Positions 15,046 through 23,577 of a stretch of 41,389 nt of DNA are shown one piece after another (within the stretch, counting starts at the first letter, position 1; every line of letters begins with the position of its first letter). The translations under genes and the position numbers were made by a program. The stretch comes from Deltaproteobacteria bacterium Ga0077550 (GTDB taxonomy: Bacteria; Myxococcota_A; Polyangia; Nannocystales; Nannocystaceae), in contig LNFB01000024.1 of NCBI GenBank assembly GCA_001464385.1, positions 1-41,389 on the forward strand, in the 5' to 3' direction. Under the pieces are notes generated by a model. It did no database searches. It had not been told where the DNA came from and saw nothing but the letters and a program-made list of their open reading frames with translations.

Positions 15046-16947
15046 ATGCCGAACCTCCCCAGCACGCTCGCCCGGGTCTCCTGTTGTCTCCTGGTCGCGG
15101 CGTGCACGCGGCACCCGAGCCGCGGCGAGGGCAAGCGGACCGCCGACGCGGGAGAGGTCGGGGAGCGGGCAGCGCCCGCGGGCGCTCGCCCCGGGACGCC
15201 CGCGCCCGCGCTGCCCCCGATCGCACCGGTCGCCGAGCTCGAGCTGCTCGATCCCGAGGCCCACCTACAGCGCGTCGCCCTCGCGCTGCGCGGGGCTCGA
15301 CCCACGGCCGCCGAGCTCGCGGCGGTGCGGGCCGATCCCTCCGCGATGGCCGGCATCGTCGACGGCTACCTCGCGGCCCCGGAGTTCGGCGCGATGGTCC
15401 GCGATCTGTGGAACGAGGTGCTGCTGATGCGGGTCGACGTGCCGCGCTTCGTCCTGCCGGCCATCGGACCCCTGGCCGACCGCGGCAGCGATGCCGAGTA
15501 CCTGCGCGACGTCCCCGAGGAGCCGCTACGGCTCATCGAGTACGTCGCGGTCAACGATCGACCGTTTCGCGAGATCGTCACCGCCGACTACGCGATCGCC
15601 AGCGAGCTGTCGATCGCGGTGTGGGGCGCGACCCCGCTGCCCGCGGATCCGGGCGCGACGCTGCCGGCCGGTTGGCGCAAGGTCGCGTGGGACTCGGGCC
15701 AGCCGATGGCGGGGATCCTCGCCAGCGGCGCGCTGTGGCTCCGCCACCCGTCGAACGGGGCCAATCACCACCGCGGTCAGGCAGAGCTCGTGTCCGATGC
15801 GCTGCTGTGCAGCGGATTCCTCGCCCGCGACGTCCCGCTGTTCAACGACATCGATCTGTCGGACGCCGAGGTCGTGAAGACGGCGCTGACCACCGACCCG
15901 GGCTGCGTGAGCTGCCACCAGACGCTCGATCCGCTCGCGAGCCACTTCTTCGGCTTCCCGCGGATGGCACCGGGCCAGGTGCGCAAGTCGTACGGCGCCT
16001 CGGGCGAGTGCGAGAAGCCCGAGCGCGGGACCTGCTATCCCCTGGGCGAGTACCGGGAGAAGCAGGCCGCGTCGTGGCGCAAGAAGACCGGGCGTGCGCC
16101 GAATTTCTTCGGCCTGCCCAGCGATGACCTTCGCACCCTGGCGCAGCAGATCGCCGACGACCCGCGGTTCTCGATGTGCACCGCGCGGCGCTTCTATGGC
16201 TATTTGATGCAGGTCGATCCCGACGACATCCCCGACGCGACCGCGACCGCGCTGCAGGATGCGCTGCTCGCCGGGGACATGCGGATCAAGCCGCTGGTGA
16301 AGGCGATCGTGCTGTCCGATGACTTCCGGGCGGTGGGAGCCCGGCAGGGATCGGTGGCGTCGGGCCTGGTCGGACGCAAGACCACGCGGCCCGAGCAGCT
16401 CGAGCGATTGATCGCCGATCTGACCGGGTACACCTGGCGCGCGACGCCCGGTGCCAAGGGCGGGAAGAACCGCGGCAAGGGCAACGGCAACGGCAACGGC
16501 AAGGGCAAGAGGAATGCGGACGTGGGCGAGGTGTCGATGCTGGGCTCGGATCGATTCGGCTACCGCGCCATGGCTGGCGGCGTCGAGGGCTACGGAGTGA
16601 CCGCGCCGAGCTTCGCCTACAACCCCACGCGCATGCTCGTCCTGCAGACGCTCGCCGCCCAGGCCGCGGCGTACGTCGTCGAACAGGACTTCGCGGCCGA
16701 CCGATCCGCGCGCCGATTGCTGCGGCAGATCGACGACGGCGAGACCGGCGAGCCCGCGGTGCGGGCCCAGATCGTCGCGTTGTACCGACGGATCCTCGGC
16801 GAGGAGGTCGTCGCCGCGTCGGCCGAGGTCGACGCCGCCTACGCCTTGTTCACCGAGGGCGCTGCGGGCACGGCCGGGGGGGCCCGCCGCGGGTGGTCGC
16901 TCCTGCTCACCGCGCTCCTGCAGGACCCGCAGGTCGCCTACCACTGA
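15046..16947 (+). CDS. Lipoprotein with CxxCH motif (DUF1549/DUF1588-type)
   Basis: This 633-aa predicted lipoprotein has lipobox LVAAC (Cys20) from the ATG at 15046; the frame is open further upstream but lacks a signal there. Residues 70-190 resemble the DUF1549-type helical domain (RVALALRGARPTAAELAAV). A c-type heme motif CVSCH sits at 287-291, followed by DPLASHFFGF, as in DUF1588-like domains of planctomycete and myxobacterial proteins. A linker made almost only of Gly, Asn and Lys lies at about 472-488. The C-terminal 140 residues are helical. Such proteins are normally encoded next to DUF1501 proteins, and the next gene is one. The family's role is not established; periplasmic or surface redox chemistry is a guess. 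Confidence 0.82.
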   Translation: MPNLPSTLARVSCCLLVAACTRHPSRGEGKRTADAGEVGERAAPAGARPGTPAPALPPIAPVAELELLDPEAHLQRVALALRGARPTAAELAAVRADPSAMAGIVDGYLAAPEFGAMVRDLWNEVLLMRVDVPRFVLPAIGPLADRGSDAEYLRDVPEEPLRLIEYVAVNDRPFREIVTADYAIASELSIAVWGATPLPADPGATLPAGWRKVAWDSGQPMAGILASGALWLRHPSNGANHHRGQAELVSDALLCSGFLARDVPLFNDIDLSDAEVVKTALTTDPGCVSCHQTLDPLASHFFGFPRMAPGQVRKSYGASGECEKPERGTCYPLGEYREKQAASWRKKTGRAPNFFGLPSDDLRTLAQQIADDPRFSMCTARRFYGYLMQVDPDDIPDATATALQDALLAGDMRIKPLVKAIVLSDDFRAVGARQGSVASGLVGRKTTRPEQLERLIADLTGYTWRATPGAKGGKNRGKGNGNGNGKGKRNADVGEVSMLGSDRFGYRAMAGGVEGYGVTAPSFAYNPTRMLVLQTLAAQAAAYVVEQDFAADRSARRLLRQIDDGETGEPAVRAQIVALYRRILGEEVVAASAEVDAAYALFTEGAAGTAGGARRGWSLLLTALLQDPQVAYH

Positions 16948-16980
16948 TCGAGCGTGATCCCGAGACCGGAGATTCCAATC

Positions 16981-18193
16981 ATGCAACGACGAACATTCCT
17001 TGGCGGTGCGGTGGCGGGCCTCGGTGTGACCGCATTGGCGGGCGCCCCGGCTGCGGCCGCCGATCCGGCGAAGCAGCGATTCCTGCTGGTCGTCTTCGCC
17101 CAGGGCGGGTGGGACGTGACCTTCGCCCTCGACCCAAAACGACCCCCCGGGTGCGACGTGCCGGCCGGCAAGACGACCCGGTACGCCGGCGGGCTGGAGG
17201 TGTTGACGGATCCCGCCCGGCCGAGCGTGGGGCGCTTCTTCGCCGCGAACGCGCCGCATTGTGCGGTGATCAATGGGCTGTGGGTCGGATCCGTCGCGCA
17301 TGCTTCGGCGCGCATTCGCATGCTCACGGGCACCCGCAGCGAGCGCAACCCCGACGTCGCGGCGATCTTCGCCGCCGGCGCGGCGCAGGCGAATCCTGGG
17401 CTCGCGCTGCCCTACATCGATTTCGGGGGCGGGGCCTACGCGGGCTCCCTCGCCGCGGTGATGGGGCGGGTCGGGACCACCAATCAGCTCGTGACATTGA
17501 TCGATCGCAGCAAGGCCTTTCGCGGGTCGGGCGGGGGAGCAATCGGCGTTGTCGCGCTTCGTGGCCGCACGCGCGGCCCGGGCTGCGCGGGCCCCGGGTG
17601 CACCGGCGCTGGCGAGCTACACCGCGAGCACCGAGCGCGCCGCGCTCCTGCGCCGCGATCCAAGGCTGCGCGCGATGGAGGTGGGCAGGGCGACCACGCT
17701 CGCGCAGCAGGGGGCGCTCGCGGTCGAGATGTTCCGGGGCGGGGTCGCGTGCGCGGCCTACCTCGATTCGCGACTCGACTGGGACACGCACGACGACATC
17801 GCCGATCAGGGGCAATCCCACGAGCAGCTGTTCGCCGAGCTCGCGGAGATCTCGAGCAAGCTCGCGGCGGCGGGCCTGCTCGAGCGCACGACGGTCGCGG
17901 TGCTCTCGGAGTTCAGCCGGACGCCCAAGCTCAACGATCAGCCCCAGCCGGGCAAGGACCACTGGCCGGTGACCTCGGCGCTGCTCTTCGGCGGCGGCGT
18001 GCGGGCCGGGACGTACGGCGCGACCGACGATGCGCTCGGCGCCCTGCGCGTCCGCATGGACGACGGGACACCGGCCGACACCGGCCGATTGCTGCAGTTC
18101 GACAACTTCGCCGCGGGCCTGCTCGAATTCCTGGGCGTGTCGTCGCGGCGCTGGATCCCCAACGCGGAGCCCTTCCATGGACCGTTCGCCTAG
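16981..18193 (+). pseudogene. DUF1501 family protein, frameshifted
   Basis: The N-terminal part (16981 to about 17537) has a Tat-like signal (MQRRTFLGGAVAGLGVTAL) and FLLVVFAQGGWDVTFALDP, typical of DUF1501 secreted proteins related to the sulfatase/phosphatase fold. The C-terminal part continues in the next frame (about 17538-18193: FRGGVACAAYLDSRLDWDTH, TTVAVLSEFSRTPKLND, GKDHWP), matching the family's end. The switch falls at a run of five G (17533-17537): one G fewer would restore a single frame of about 403 codons. This is either a sequencing error at the homopolymer or a recent inactivating insertion. The upstream gene ends 33 bp before; the next starts inside this gene's last codons. 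An intact protein would be exported folded by Tat. Confidence 0.85.
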
Positions 18194-18773
18194 CGTGTGG
18201 TTGCCCCTCTTGCTCTGGCTCGGCTGCGACGTGCAGGCGACGCACGACGCGAGGCCGACGGCGACGCTCGCCGCGGTCTCGGCCGCGCCGAGCAAGGCCG
18301 AGAAGGCGGCGCGTCGGGAGGCGCATCGCGGCGCGCCGAAGGCGAAGGCAAAGGCAAAGGCGAACGCGAAGCCGAGCGCGAAGGCCGAGCCGACGTCGAG
18401 CGCGGCGGCGAAGCCGTCGGTGGCGACGCCCCCTGGGATCGCCGGTGGCGCGCGGCTGCCCGCGTGTCCGGCGGACAATCCGCTGACCTATCGCAGCTTC
18501 GCCGCCGGATTCCTGCGCACGTGGTGCACCGGCTGCCACAGCAGCAGCCTGCCCGCGAAGGATCGTCAGGACGCTCCCGACGACGTCGACTTCGACAGCG
18601 CCGCGGCGTATCGCGCCAGCGCGACGCTGGTCTACGACCGCGCGGTGCTCGAGGGGCGCAAGCTCGAGGCCGATCCGGCCTCGGCCTCGCCGATGCCGCC
18701 GGCCGGCGTGGTGCCGGCCGCCGAGCTTCGCCGCCTGGAGCAGTGGATCGCCTGCGGCTCCCCGGGCGCGTGA
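18177..18773 (+). CDS. Lipoprotein with CxxCH motif and Lys/Ala linker
   Basis: This 198-aa predicted lipoprotein (ATG 18177) has lipobox LWLGC (Cys17). Residues 38-75 are a Lys/Ala-rich linker with repeated KA pairs. The C-terminal half carries a single heme-type CTGCH (117-121) in a small domain ending AELRRLEQWIACGSPG, a pattern seen in cytochrome-c-like domains of myxobacterial lipoproteins. No clear distal Met ligand is assigned. It overlaps the end of the DUF1501 gene by 17 bp, so translation is coupled. With the CxxCH lipoprotein at 15046 it forms a three-gene unit that may move electrons or bind heme at the envelope (inference). Confidence 0.82.
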   Translation: MDRSPSVWLPLLLWLGCDVQATHDARPTATLAAVSAAPSKAEKAARREAHRGAPKAKAKAKANAKPSAKAEPTSSAAAKPSVATPPGIAGGARLPACPADNPLTYRSFAAGFLRTWCTGCHSSSLPAKDRQDAPDDVDFDSAAAYRASATLVYDRAVLEGRKLEADPASASPMPPAGVVPAAELRRLEQWIACGSPGA

Positions 18774-18810
18774 CGGGCGATCGACGCCGGGGCCTGATAC
18801 GTTCGTTTCC

Positions 18811-18880
18811 GTGACGCCCGCAGGCGACGACGACGATGCGGCCCAGTTCGCGCGCTGGCGCGAGGGCGACGTCGCGAGGG
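18811..18880 (+). pseudogene. Possible N-terminal scrap of an ECF sigma factor
   Basis: From a GTG at 18811 the frame reads MTPAGDDDDAAQFARWREGD then VA, similar in spacing and character to sigma-factor N-termini (compare MTGNDHELLTAWSTGDRRAG in the sigma at 4177). Immediately after, the frame turns into unrelated sequence, joined near a 26-bp direct repeat at 18901-18926. The frame stays open into the lipoprotein at 19036. Only about 22 residues support the call, so it is tentative. Confidence 0.4.
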
Positions 18881-18900
18881 CTACGCAGTCGCGCAGCGAG

Positions 18901-18926
18901 CCGTTACCGCGCCGCGCGATCGAGCC
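18901..18926. repeat. 26-bp direct repeat, copy 1
   Basis: This 26-bp stretch recurs at 19729-19754 in the same orientation with one mismatch (21 bp perfect: 18906-18926 equals 19734-19754). The pair brackets the lipoprotein gene 19036-19722. The second copy spans the 3' end of the minus-strand gene 19732-20145 (its last codons, RRLDRAAR), so this copy is probably a displaced fragment of that gene end. Confidence 0.75.
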
Positions 18927-19035
18927 TGCGGCTTGCCGGGGGCGTGAATCGGGTCGATCCGAGCCGCTCCACGGCGGCTTCATTCCACGGCATGCTGATC
19001 GTGGCGCCGGGGATTGCGGCGCATGGGAGATGACC

Positions 19036-19722
19036 ATGGCGCTTCGCAGAACCGTATACGTCCTCGTCCTGAACCTCGGGTGTGGTCCCTCGGCCGACGG
19101 TGATCCGGCAAGCTCCGCGTCGGACTCCGGGGTGGACGATACGTCGGCGGACGCGTCGTCCACCGACGATGCATCGTCGACGGACGGTGACGGCCCGTTG
19201 ACCCACGGGACGATCCCGCTCGAGTTCCGCCGCGGCGACTCGCAGGCCACCGATCCGTTCGTGGGGAGTGCGCGCGTGACGGTGACGTTCACCTACCGCG
19301 AGTGTCTGCAGGAGTTCTACGATGCCAACCCGGCGATGCGTCAGGAGGGCCCCGACGGTGAGGCGGTCTTCGGGGGCGCCGCGCTCGGCGGAGAGGGCTG
19401 GATGGATCGGCTGTGCACCGGCGACGATCCGGCGCAGGCGATCTGCGAGGTGGAGTCGATCACCCAACGGCTGGACGTCACCCCACAGCTCTCGGTCGTC
19501 TACGTCCTGGGCGGCGGGCTCGAGAATCGCGGGCTGCAGTTCGGTCCGATCCCGACCAAGGAGACCGCGGGCTGCGTCGATCCGATCGTGCGCTTCTCCG
19601 CGGCGAGCGGACGCGATCCGGAGGACCTCGAGCTCTGGGTGACCGAGAGCTTCTCGCCGACCGAGGCGGTCACGGATCAGGGCGGTGCGATCGTCGTCCG
19701 CGCCGCGCGTGTCGAGGGGTGA
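19036..19722 (+). CDS. Lipoprotein of unknown function, 228 aa
   Basis: The ATG at 19036 has a GGGAG site 6 nt upstream and gives MALRRTVYVLVLNLGC with the lipobox Cys at 16; an ATG at 19030 adds two residues. An Asp/Ser/Thr linker (about 20-55) follows. The folded part (about 58-228) has several Cys (YRECLQEFY, DRLCTGDDP, AICEVES, AGCVDPIV) that could form disulfides, and beta stretches such as SARVTVTFTY and LSVVYVLGGG. I do not recognise the family. Its reading frame runs on from a possible sigma scrap upstream, and the gene lies between the two copies of a 26-bp direct repeat, which points to insertion or rearrangement. Confidence 0.78.
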   Translation: MALRRTVYVLVLNLGCGPSADGDPASSASDSGVDDTSADASSTDDASSTDGDGPLTHGTIPLEFRRGDSQATDPFVGSARVTVTFTYRECLQEFYDANPAMRQEGPDGEAVFGGAALGGEGWMDRLCTGDDPAQAICEVESITQRLDVTPQLSVVYVLGGGLENRGLQFGPIPTKETAGCVDPIVRFSAASGRDPEDLELWVTESFSPTEAVTDQGGAIVVRAARVEG

Positions 19723-19728
19723 GTCGGC

Positions 19729-19754
19729 CCGTCACCGCGCCGCGCGATCGAGCC
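19729..19754. repeat. 26-bp direct repeat, copy 2
   Basis: Second copy of the repeat at 18901-18926 (25/26 identical). It overlaps the stop codon and last seven codons of the minus-strand gene 19732-20145. Confidence 0.75.
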
Positions 19755-20145
19755 GCCGCAGCAGATCCGCCGTGATCGCCCGCAGCGCGCCCGCGGGGAT
19801 CTGCGTCCCGGGCGGGCGCGCGTGCCCGTAGTAGATCGCGTGGGTGTCCCCCGCGAACGGCGGGGGCTCCGGGCGCACGCCGAGCGGCACGACCGCGAGC
19901 GCGAAGGCCATGCCGTCGCGCGCGACGGTCACGTCGAGGCCACCGTCTCGGGTGGGATCGATGCCGGTGACCGTCCAGCCCGCGATGCGATCACCGACGC
20001 GCAGGCCGTCGAGCAGCGGCGCCGGGGTGGCGGCCGGCTCGCGTCGTGTCGTCGCTCCGTCGGGGGCTCGGGCCGCGAGCACGACGGTGGCCACGGCACA
20101 GGCGGCGGCGATCATCGCCGCGGGCAGGGTGTCGCGGAGCGTCAC
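19732..20145 (-). CDS. Small membrane-anchored protein, 137 aa
   Basis: The GTG at 20145 overlaps the stop of the upstream membrane-protein gene as GTGA, which decides the start. The protein begins MTLRDTLPAAMIAAACAVAT, an N-terminal signal anchor (about residues 8-27), followed by a Pro/Ala/Thr linker and a beta-rich domain with GWTVTGIDPTRDGGLDVTVA and FALAVVPLGVRPEPPPF. It ends RRLDRAAR. I do not recognise the family. As the last gene of a coupled set of epimerase, GT-C-like protein and this protein, it may be an accessory to glycan assembly on the outer face of the inner membrane (inference). Confidence 0.72.
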   Translation of the reverse strand: MTLRDTLPAAMIAAACAVATVVLAARAPDGATTRREPAATPAPLLDGLRVGDRIAGWTVTGIDPTRDGGLDVTVARDGMAFALAVVPLGVRPEPPPFAGDTHAIYYGHARPPGTQIPAGALRAITADLLRRLDRAAR

Positions 20146-21809
20146 GGCGTCGCCCCCGACGCGCTCTGCGGGGCGGCGCGCGGGTCGGTCCTGCGCTCGA
20201 GGATCCGCAGCGTCGCGCTCGCCGTGTGCACGCGCAGGATCGGATCCCACGCCTCGCTCGGCATCACGAGGCCGAGCCGCGGATCGTCGACGAGCACGAG
20301 CACCGCGTCGGCCGGGATGCCCTCGGGCGTGAAGGTGTCGGCGAACGCGGGGATGCCGTAGAAGCCGCGGCCCAACGACTCGAGCACCGCGGCGCGCTGG
20401 CCCCACGCGGGGTTGGTGAGCGTGACGATCTCGTGGAGCTGATCGGCCTGCACGATGTAGTGCACCGGACCGAAGGGCTCGGCCGGGAGCACCGCGGACA
20501 GAAGCGGCGCGTTGGTGAAGATCGGGCGGTGGTGTAGGCGCGGATCCTCGTCGAGGCGCGCCCGGATCTCCTGCAGCTCGGGCGAGGTGCGCTCGGTCGA
20601 CAGGCCCGTGCCGTCGGCGAACCCCCACGGGCCCGCGCACAGCAGCGCGGCCACGGCCACGCCCGCCGCGGCGCCGAAGCCCGCGCGGCCGATCGCGATC
20701 GCGGTGGCGAGGATCGCCGTGGCCGCCAGCGCCGCCGGATCGACGCCGCCCAGGGCCACGTGCAACGCGAGCGCGGCGGCGCCGAGCAGGGCGGCGTGCT
20801 CGACGATCCAGGTGCGCAGGCCCGGCCCCGGCGCGAGCGCGGCGGTCCGCGACGACACGAACAACGCGAACGCCGGCACCACGCCGAGCAGGTAGCGCGG
20901 AGACAGATCGAAGTTGAACGCGCGCCACCGCGGCATGGCCAGAAGCACGCCGATCTCGAAGGCGGCGAAGGCGAGCCACGCCCACTGCGCGCGCGGGATC
21001 CCGCGCTCGCTCGGTGCGGTCGGCAGCGGGATCGCGAACAGCCACGCGGGCGAGAGGGCGAGCAGCGTCGCGGACAGGGCCGCGGCGCCGATCCGCGGAT
21101 CCTGCCGCGCCCACAGCGGATGATCGGCCATGGGCTCGGGCAGCGACGGGGGATAGTGCGCCCACCACAGGGCGTCGCCGTGCACGAGCATGCCGAGCAG
21201 CGCGTAGAGGATCGGGAACGCGAGCAGCCCGGGGATCACGCCGCGGCGCTGGGCGGCGGGACACACCAGCAGCAGCGCCAGGGGCAGCGGCGCGAGCTCG
21301 GCCCGGATCCAAGGTACGAGGCCGAGCACGACGGCGCCGAGGAACGGTCGATCGCGGGCGAACCACAGCCACGCGCCGAGGATCGCGACCGCCACGCCGT
21401 CGCTGTTCGAGACGCCCGCGGCCGCCGACGCGAAGTACAGCGGCGATGCGGCGAGGACCAGCGCCGCGAGGTTGGGCCAGCGGTGGTCGAAGGCGCGGGC
21501 GATCCCGGCGAGCAGCACGATCGCGATCGCGGCCACGACCACGTGGGCGACGCCGAAGGCCAGGGGACCCGCGGCGGCGAACGGGGCGTACAGCGCGGAG
21601 ATCGGCGGCCGCGACTTCTGCAGGAAGAAGAGCTCGAGCGGGTGCTCCCAGGTCATGCGCGCGAAGAGGTGCGTCAGTCGCCCCTCGTCGTGCAGGTGGC
21701 GGTCGCGCAGGACGTCGACGACGCCCGCGGCTGCGAACACCGTCGCGAGGATCCACGGCGCGCGGGGGTGGTGGACGGCGGCCGCGATCCGTCGCCGCGC
21801 CGCGCTCAC
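20142..21809 (-). CDS. Polytopic membrane protein, GT-C glycosyltransferase-like
   Basis: This 555-aa protein starts at a GTG (21809) that overlaps the epimerase stop as GTGA. About 11-12 hydrophobic helices fill residues 20-420, after an early loop with DRHLHDEGRLTHLF whose acidic pair resembles the first-loop catalytic Asp/Glu of GT-C enzymes (ArnT/PMT type). About 135 soluble residues follow (SPELQEIRARLDEDP, HYIVQADQLHEIVTLTN), as in GT-C proteins with a periplasmic domain. It would transfer sugar from a polyprenyl-phosphate donor at the outer face of the membrane. Substrate is unknown. The coupled epimerase could supply the sugar. Confidence 0.75.
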   Translation of the reverse strand: MSAARRRIAAAVHHPRAPWILATVFAAAGVVDVLRDRHLHDEGRLTHLFARMTWEHPLELFFLQKSRPPISALYAPFAAAGPLAFGVAHVVVAAIAIVLLAGIARAFDHRWPNLAALVLAASPLYFASAAAGVSNSDGVAVAILGAWLWFARDRPFLGAVVLGLVPWIRAELAPLPLALLLVCPAAQRRGVIPGLLAFPILYALLGMLVHGDALWWAHYPPSLPEPMADHPLWARQDPRIGAAALSATLLALSPAWLFAIPLPTAPSERGIPRAQWAWLAFAAFEIGVLLAMPRWRAFNFDLSPRYLLGVVPAFALFVSSRTAALAPGPGLRTWIVEHAALLGAAALALHVALGGVDPAALAATAILATAIAIGRAGFGAAAGVAVAALLCAGPWGFADGTGLSTERTSPELQEIRARLDEDPRLHHRPIFTNAPLLSAVLPAEPFGPVHYIVQADQLHEIVTLTNPAWGQRAAVLESLGRGFYGIPAFADTFTPEGIPADAVLVLVDDPRLGLVMPSEAWDPILRVHTASATLRILERRTDPRAAPQSASGATP

Positions 21810-22780
21810 GGGCGGCCCTCGACGCGCCGGTGGGCCCGCGCCCACGCGATGTTGCGCCGCAGACCATCGTCGAGTCCCACGCGCGGCGCCCAGCCCAGCC
21901 CCCGGGCGACGCTCGCGTCACAGCAGAGCCGCGCGACCTCGGCGGCGCGCGCCGGCCCGCGCTCGATCGCGACGTCGACCCCGCACAGCGCGACGATGCG
22001 CGCCGCCAGGGCGGCGATCGTGATCGACTCGCCCGAGCCGAAGTTGATCGCGCGCCCGACCGCCTCGGGGTGCGTGGCCGCGAGCACGAACGCATCGACC
22101 ATGTCGTCGACGTAGGTGAAGTCGCGCGCCTGGCTGCCGTCGCCGAACACCGTCAGCGGCTGGCCGGCGAGGGCGCGGGTGATGAACTTGGGGATCACGT
22201 CGTAGGTGTGGCGCGGCCCGTAGCAGTTGAACGGGCGCACGATGGCGATCGGCAGGCCGTAGGTCTGCACGAAGGCGAACGCCATGCGATCGGCGGCGAG
22301 CTTCGACGCCGCGTACGGCGACGTCGGGTCCAGCGGGTGCCGCTCGTCGATGCGCTCGGCCTGCGCGGTGCCGTAGATCTCGCTCGACGACGTGACCACC
22401 AGACGCTCGAGCCCGGGGCTCTGACGCGCGAGCTGCAGCACCGCCATCGTGCCGCCGAGGTTGGTGCGCAGGACCTCGGCCGGCTGCGTGAACGAGCGCT
22501 CGACCCACGCCTCGGCCGCGAGGTGGAACACCCACTGCGGCGCGAACTCGGCCATGCGCGCGGTCGCGTCGCCGCCGGCGATGTCCATCGCCAGCACCGC
22601 GGCGAGCCGCCCGCGGACCGAAGCGAGGTTGCGCAGGCGCAGCTCGCTGGTCCCGACCACCGACGTGCCGCGGACGACGGCGGCGACCTCGTGCCCCGCG
22701 TCGAGCAGGCGCTCGACCAGGTGCGAGCCGATGAAGCCGTCCGCACCGGTCACGAGCACGCGGCGTGCGGCCGACTGCAT
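21806..22780 (-). CDS. NAD-dependent epimerase/dehydratase (extended SDR)
   Basis: This 324-aa protein (ATG 22780, MQSAARRVLVTGADGFIG; a GTG at 22798 adds six residues) is an extended short-chain dehydrogenase. The NAD-binding TGADGFIGSHL is at about 10-20, FHLAAEAWV follows the fourth strand, and the active site is intact with TSSSEIYG and YAASK (Tyr-x3-Lys). The segment RPFNCYGPRHTYDVIPKFI and the HPLDPTSPYAASK context are typical of sugar-nucleotide 4,6-dehydratases and 4-epimerases; the exact substrate cannot be told. It heads a minus-strand operon with GTGA overlaps into the GT-C-like gene. Confidence 0.9.
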   Translation of the reverse strand: MQSAARRVLVTGADGFIGSHLVERLLDAGHEVAAVVRGTSVVGTSELRLRNLASVRGRLAAVLAMDIAGGDATARMAEFAPQWVFHLAAEAWVERSFTQPAEVLRTNLGGTMAVLQLARQSPGLERLVVTSSSEIYGTAQAERIDERHPLDPTSPYAASKLAADRMAFAFVQTYGLPIAIVRPFNCYGPRHTYDVIPKFITRALAGQPLTVFGDGSQARDFTYVDDMVDAFVLAATHPEAVGRAINFGSGESITIAALAARIVALCGVDVAIERGPARAAEVARLCCDASVARGLGWAPRVGLDDGLRRNIAWARAHRRVEGRP

Positions 22781-22829
22781 CGCGAGCGAAGGTATCACCG
22801 ACGAGCGAGGCGCCGTAAGGGGCGGGCGG

Positions 22830-23564
22830 CTACCCGGTCGTGAGCACCACCAGGCCGTTGTGCACCGCGTGGACGACCATGCAGGGGAGCAGCGATCGGA
22901 CCCGGAGACACAGCGCGCCCAGGGCCGCGCCGAGGACCCCGAGGTGGATCATGCTCGGGATCGACAGGTGGAGCGTGGCGAAGAGCAGGGCCTGCACGGC
23001 GATCGCCTCGCGATCGTCGAGCACCTCGCGCAGCGCCGCGAGGATCACGCCGCGGAACGCGAGCTCCTCGAACACCGCCGGGAGCACCACCATCGAGAGG
23101 AGCATCGGACCGGGGCCGAGGGCGCCGAAGGCCTCGATCATCTCGGCGTCGACGAGCGGGATCTGGAACCCCGCGTGCAGTCCGGTGACCACCAACTCGG
23201 CGAGCGCCCAGGTGCCCGCGCCGAGCAGCGGCGCGACGAGCCACGCGCGCCGCGACGCGGGCCAGCCGAGGGGCAGCGCGCGCCACGTCGCGAGCGAGAA
23301 CCCGAGGGCGAGCCCCGCGATGGCGAGATCACCCACCACGAGCGACCACGGCACGTCGAGCTGTGGCGTGATCAGGATCGCGGCGAGCAGCGCGAAGTAC
23401 AGCCCCAGCGCGACGCCGAGCGGACGGGCGATGCGCGGCGCTCCGCCGCGCGGGGTCGGGGCCACCGGCGCGTCCGCTGCCCCCTGCGAGCACACGGGGC
23501 ACAGCGACCACGCGGCCTGCCAGGCGCACCCGCACGCGGGACAGAAGCGGCGCTGCTCCGACAT
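22830..23564 (-). CDS. CPBP-family intramembrane metalloprotease with zinc ribbon
   Basis: The 244-aa protein begins with a zinc ribbon (CPACG and CPVC, about residues 8-25) followed by a Pro/Ala linker. About seven hydrophobic helices follow. The CPBP (CAAX protease/bacteriocin-processing) signature is present: FEELAFRGV (EExxxR, about 165-172), then LLFATLHLS (FxxxH) and MVVHAVHNGL near the C-terminus. Members are intramembrane metal-dependent proteases; in bacteria they serve in peptide maturation, self-immunity or unknown roles. The ATG at 23564 lies 13 bp after the zinc-ribbon membrane protein's stop, so the two are likely co-transcribed. The cytoplasmic zinc ribbon may recruit a partner. 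Confidence 0.87.
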   Translation of the reverse strand: MSEQRRFCPACGCAWQAAWSLCPVCSQGAADAPVAPTPRGGAPRIARPLGVALGLYFALLAAILITPQLDVPWSLVVGDLAIAGLALGFSLATWRALPLGWPASRRAWLVAPLLGAGTWALAELVVTGLHAGFQIPLVDAEMIEAFGALGPGPMLLSMVVLPAVFEELAFRGVILAALREVLDDREAIAVQALLFATLHLSIPSMIHLGVLGAALGALCLRVRSLLPCMVVHAVHNGLVVLTTG

Positions 23565-23577
23565 GGAACGCCTCGCT

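Noticed and set aside
19732..22095. 787-codon minus-strand open frame
   Set aside because: Only its last 137 codons are a gene. The rest is an out-of-frame shadow of the GT-C-like and epimerase genes, with Arg/Ala/Pro-only composition.
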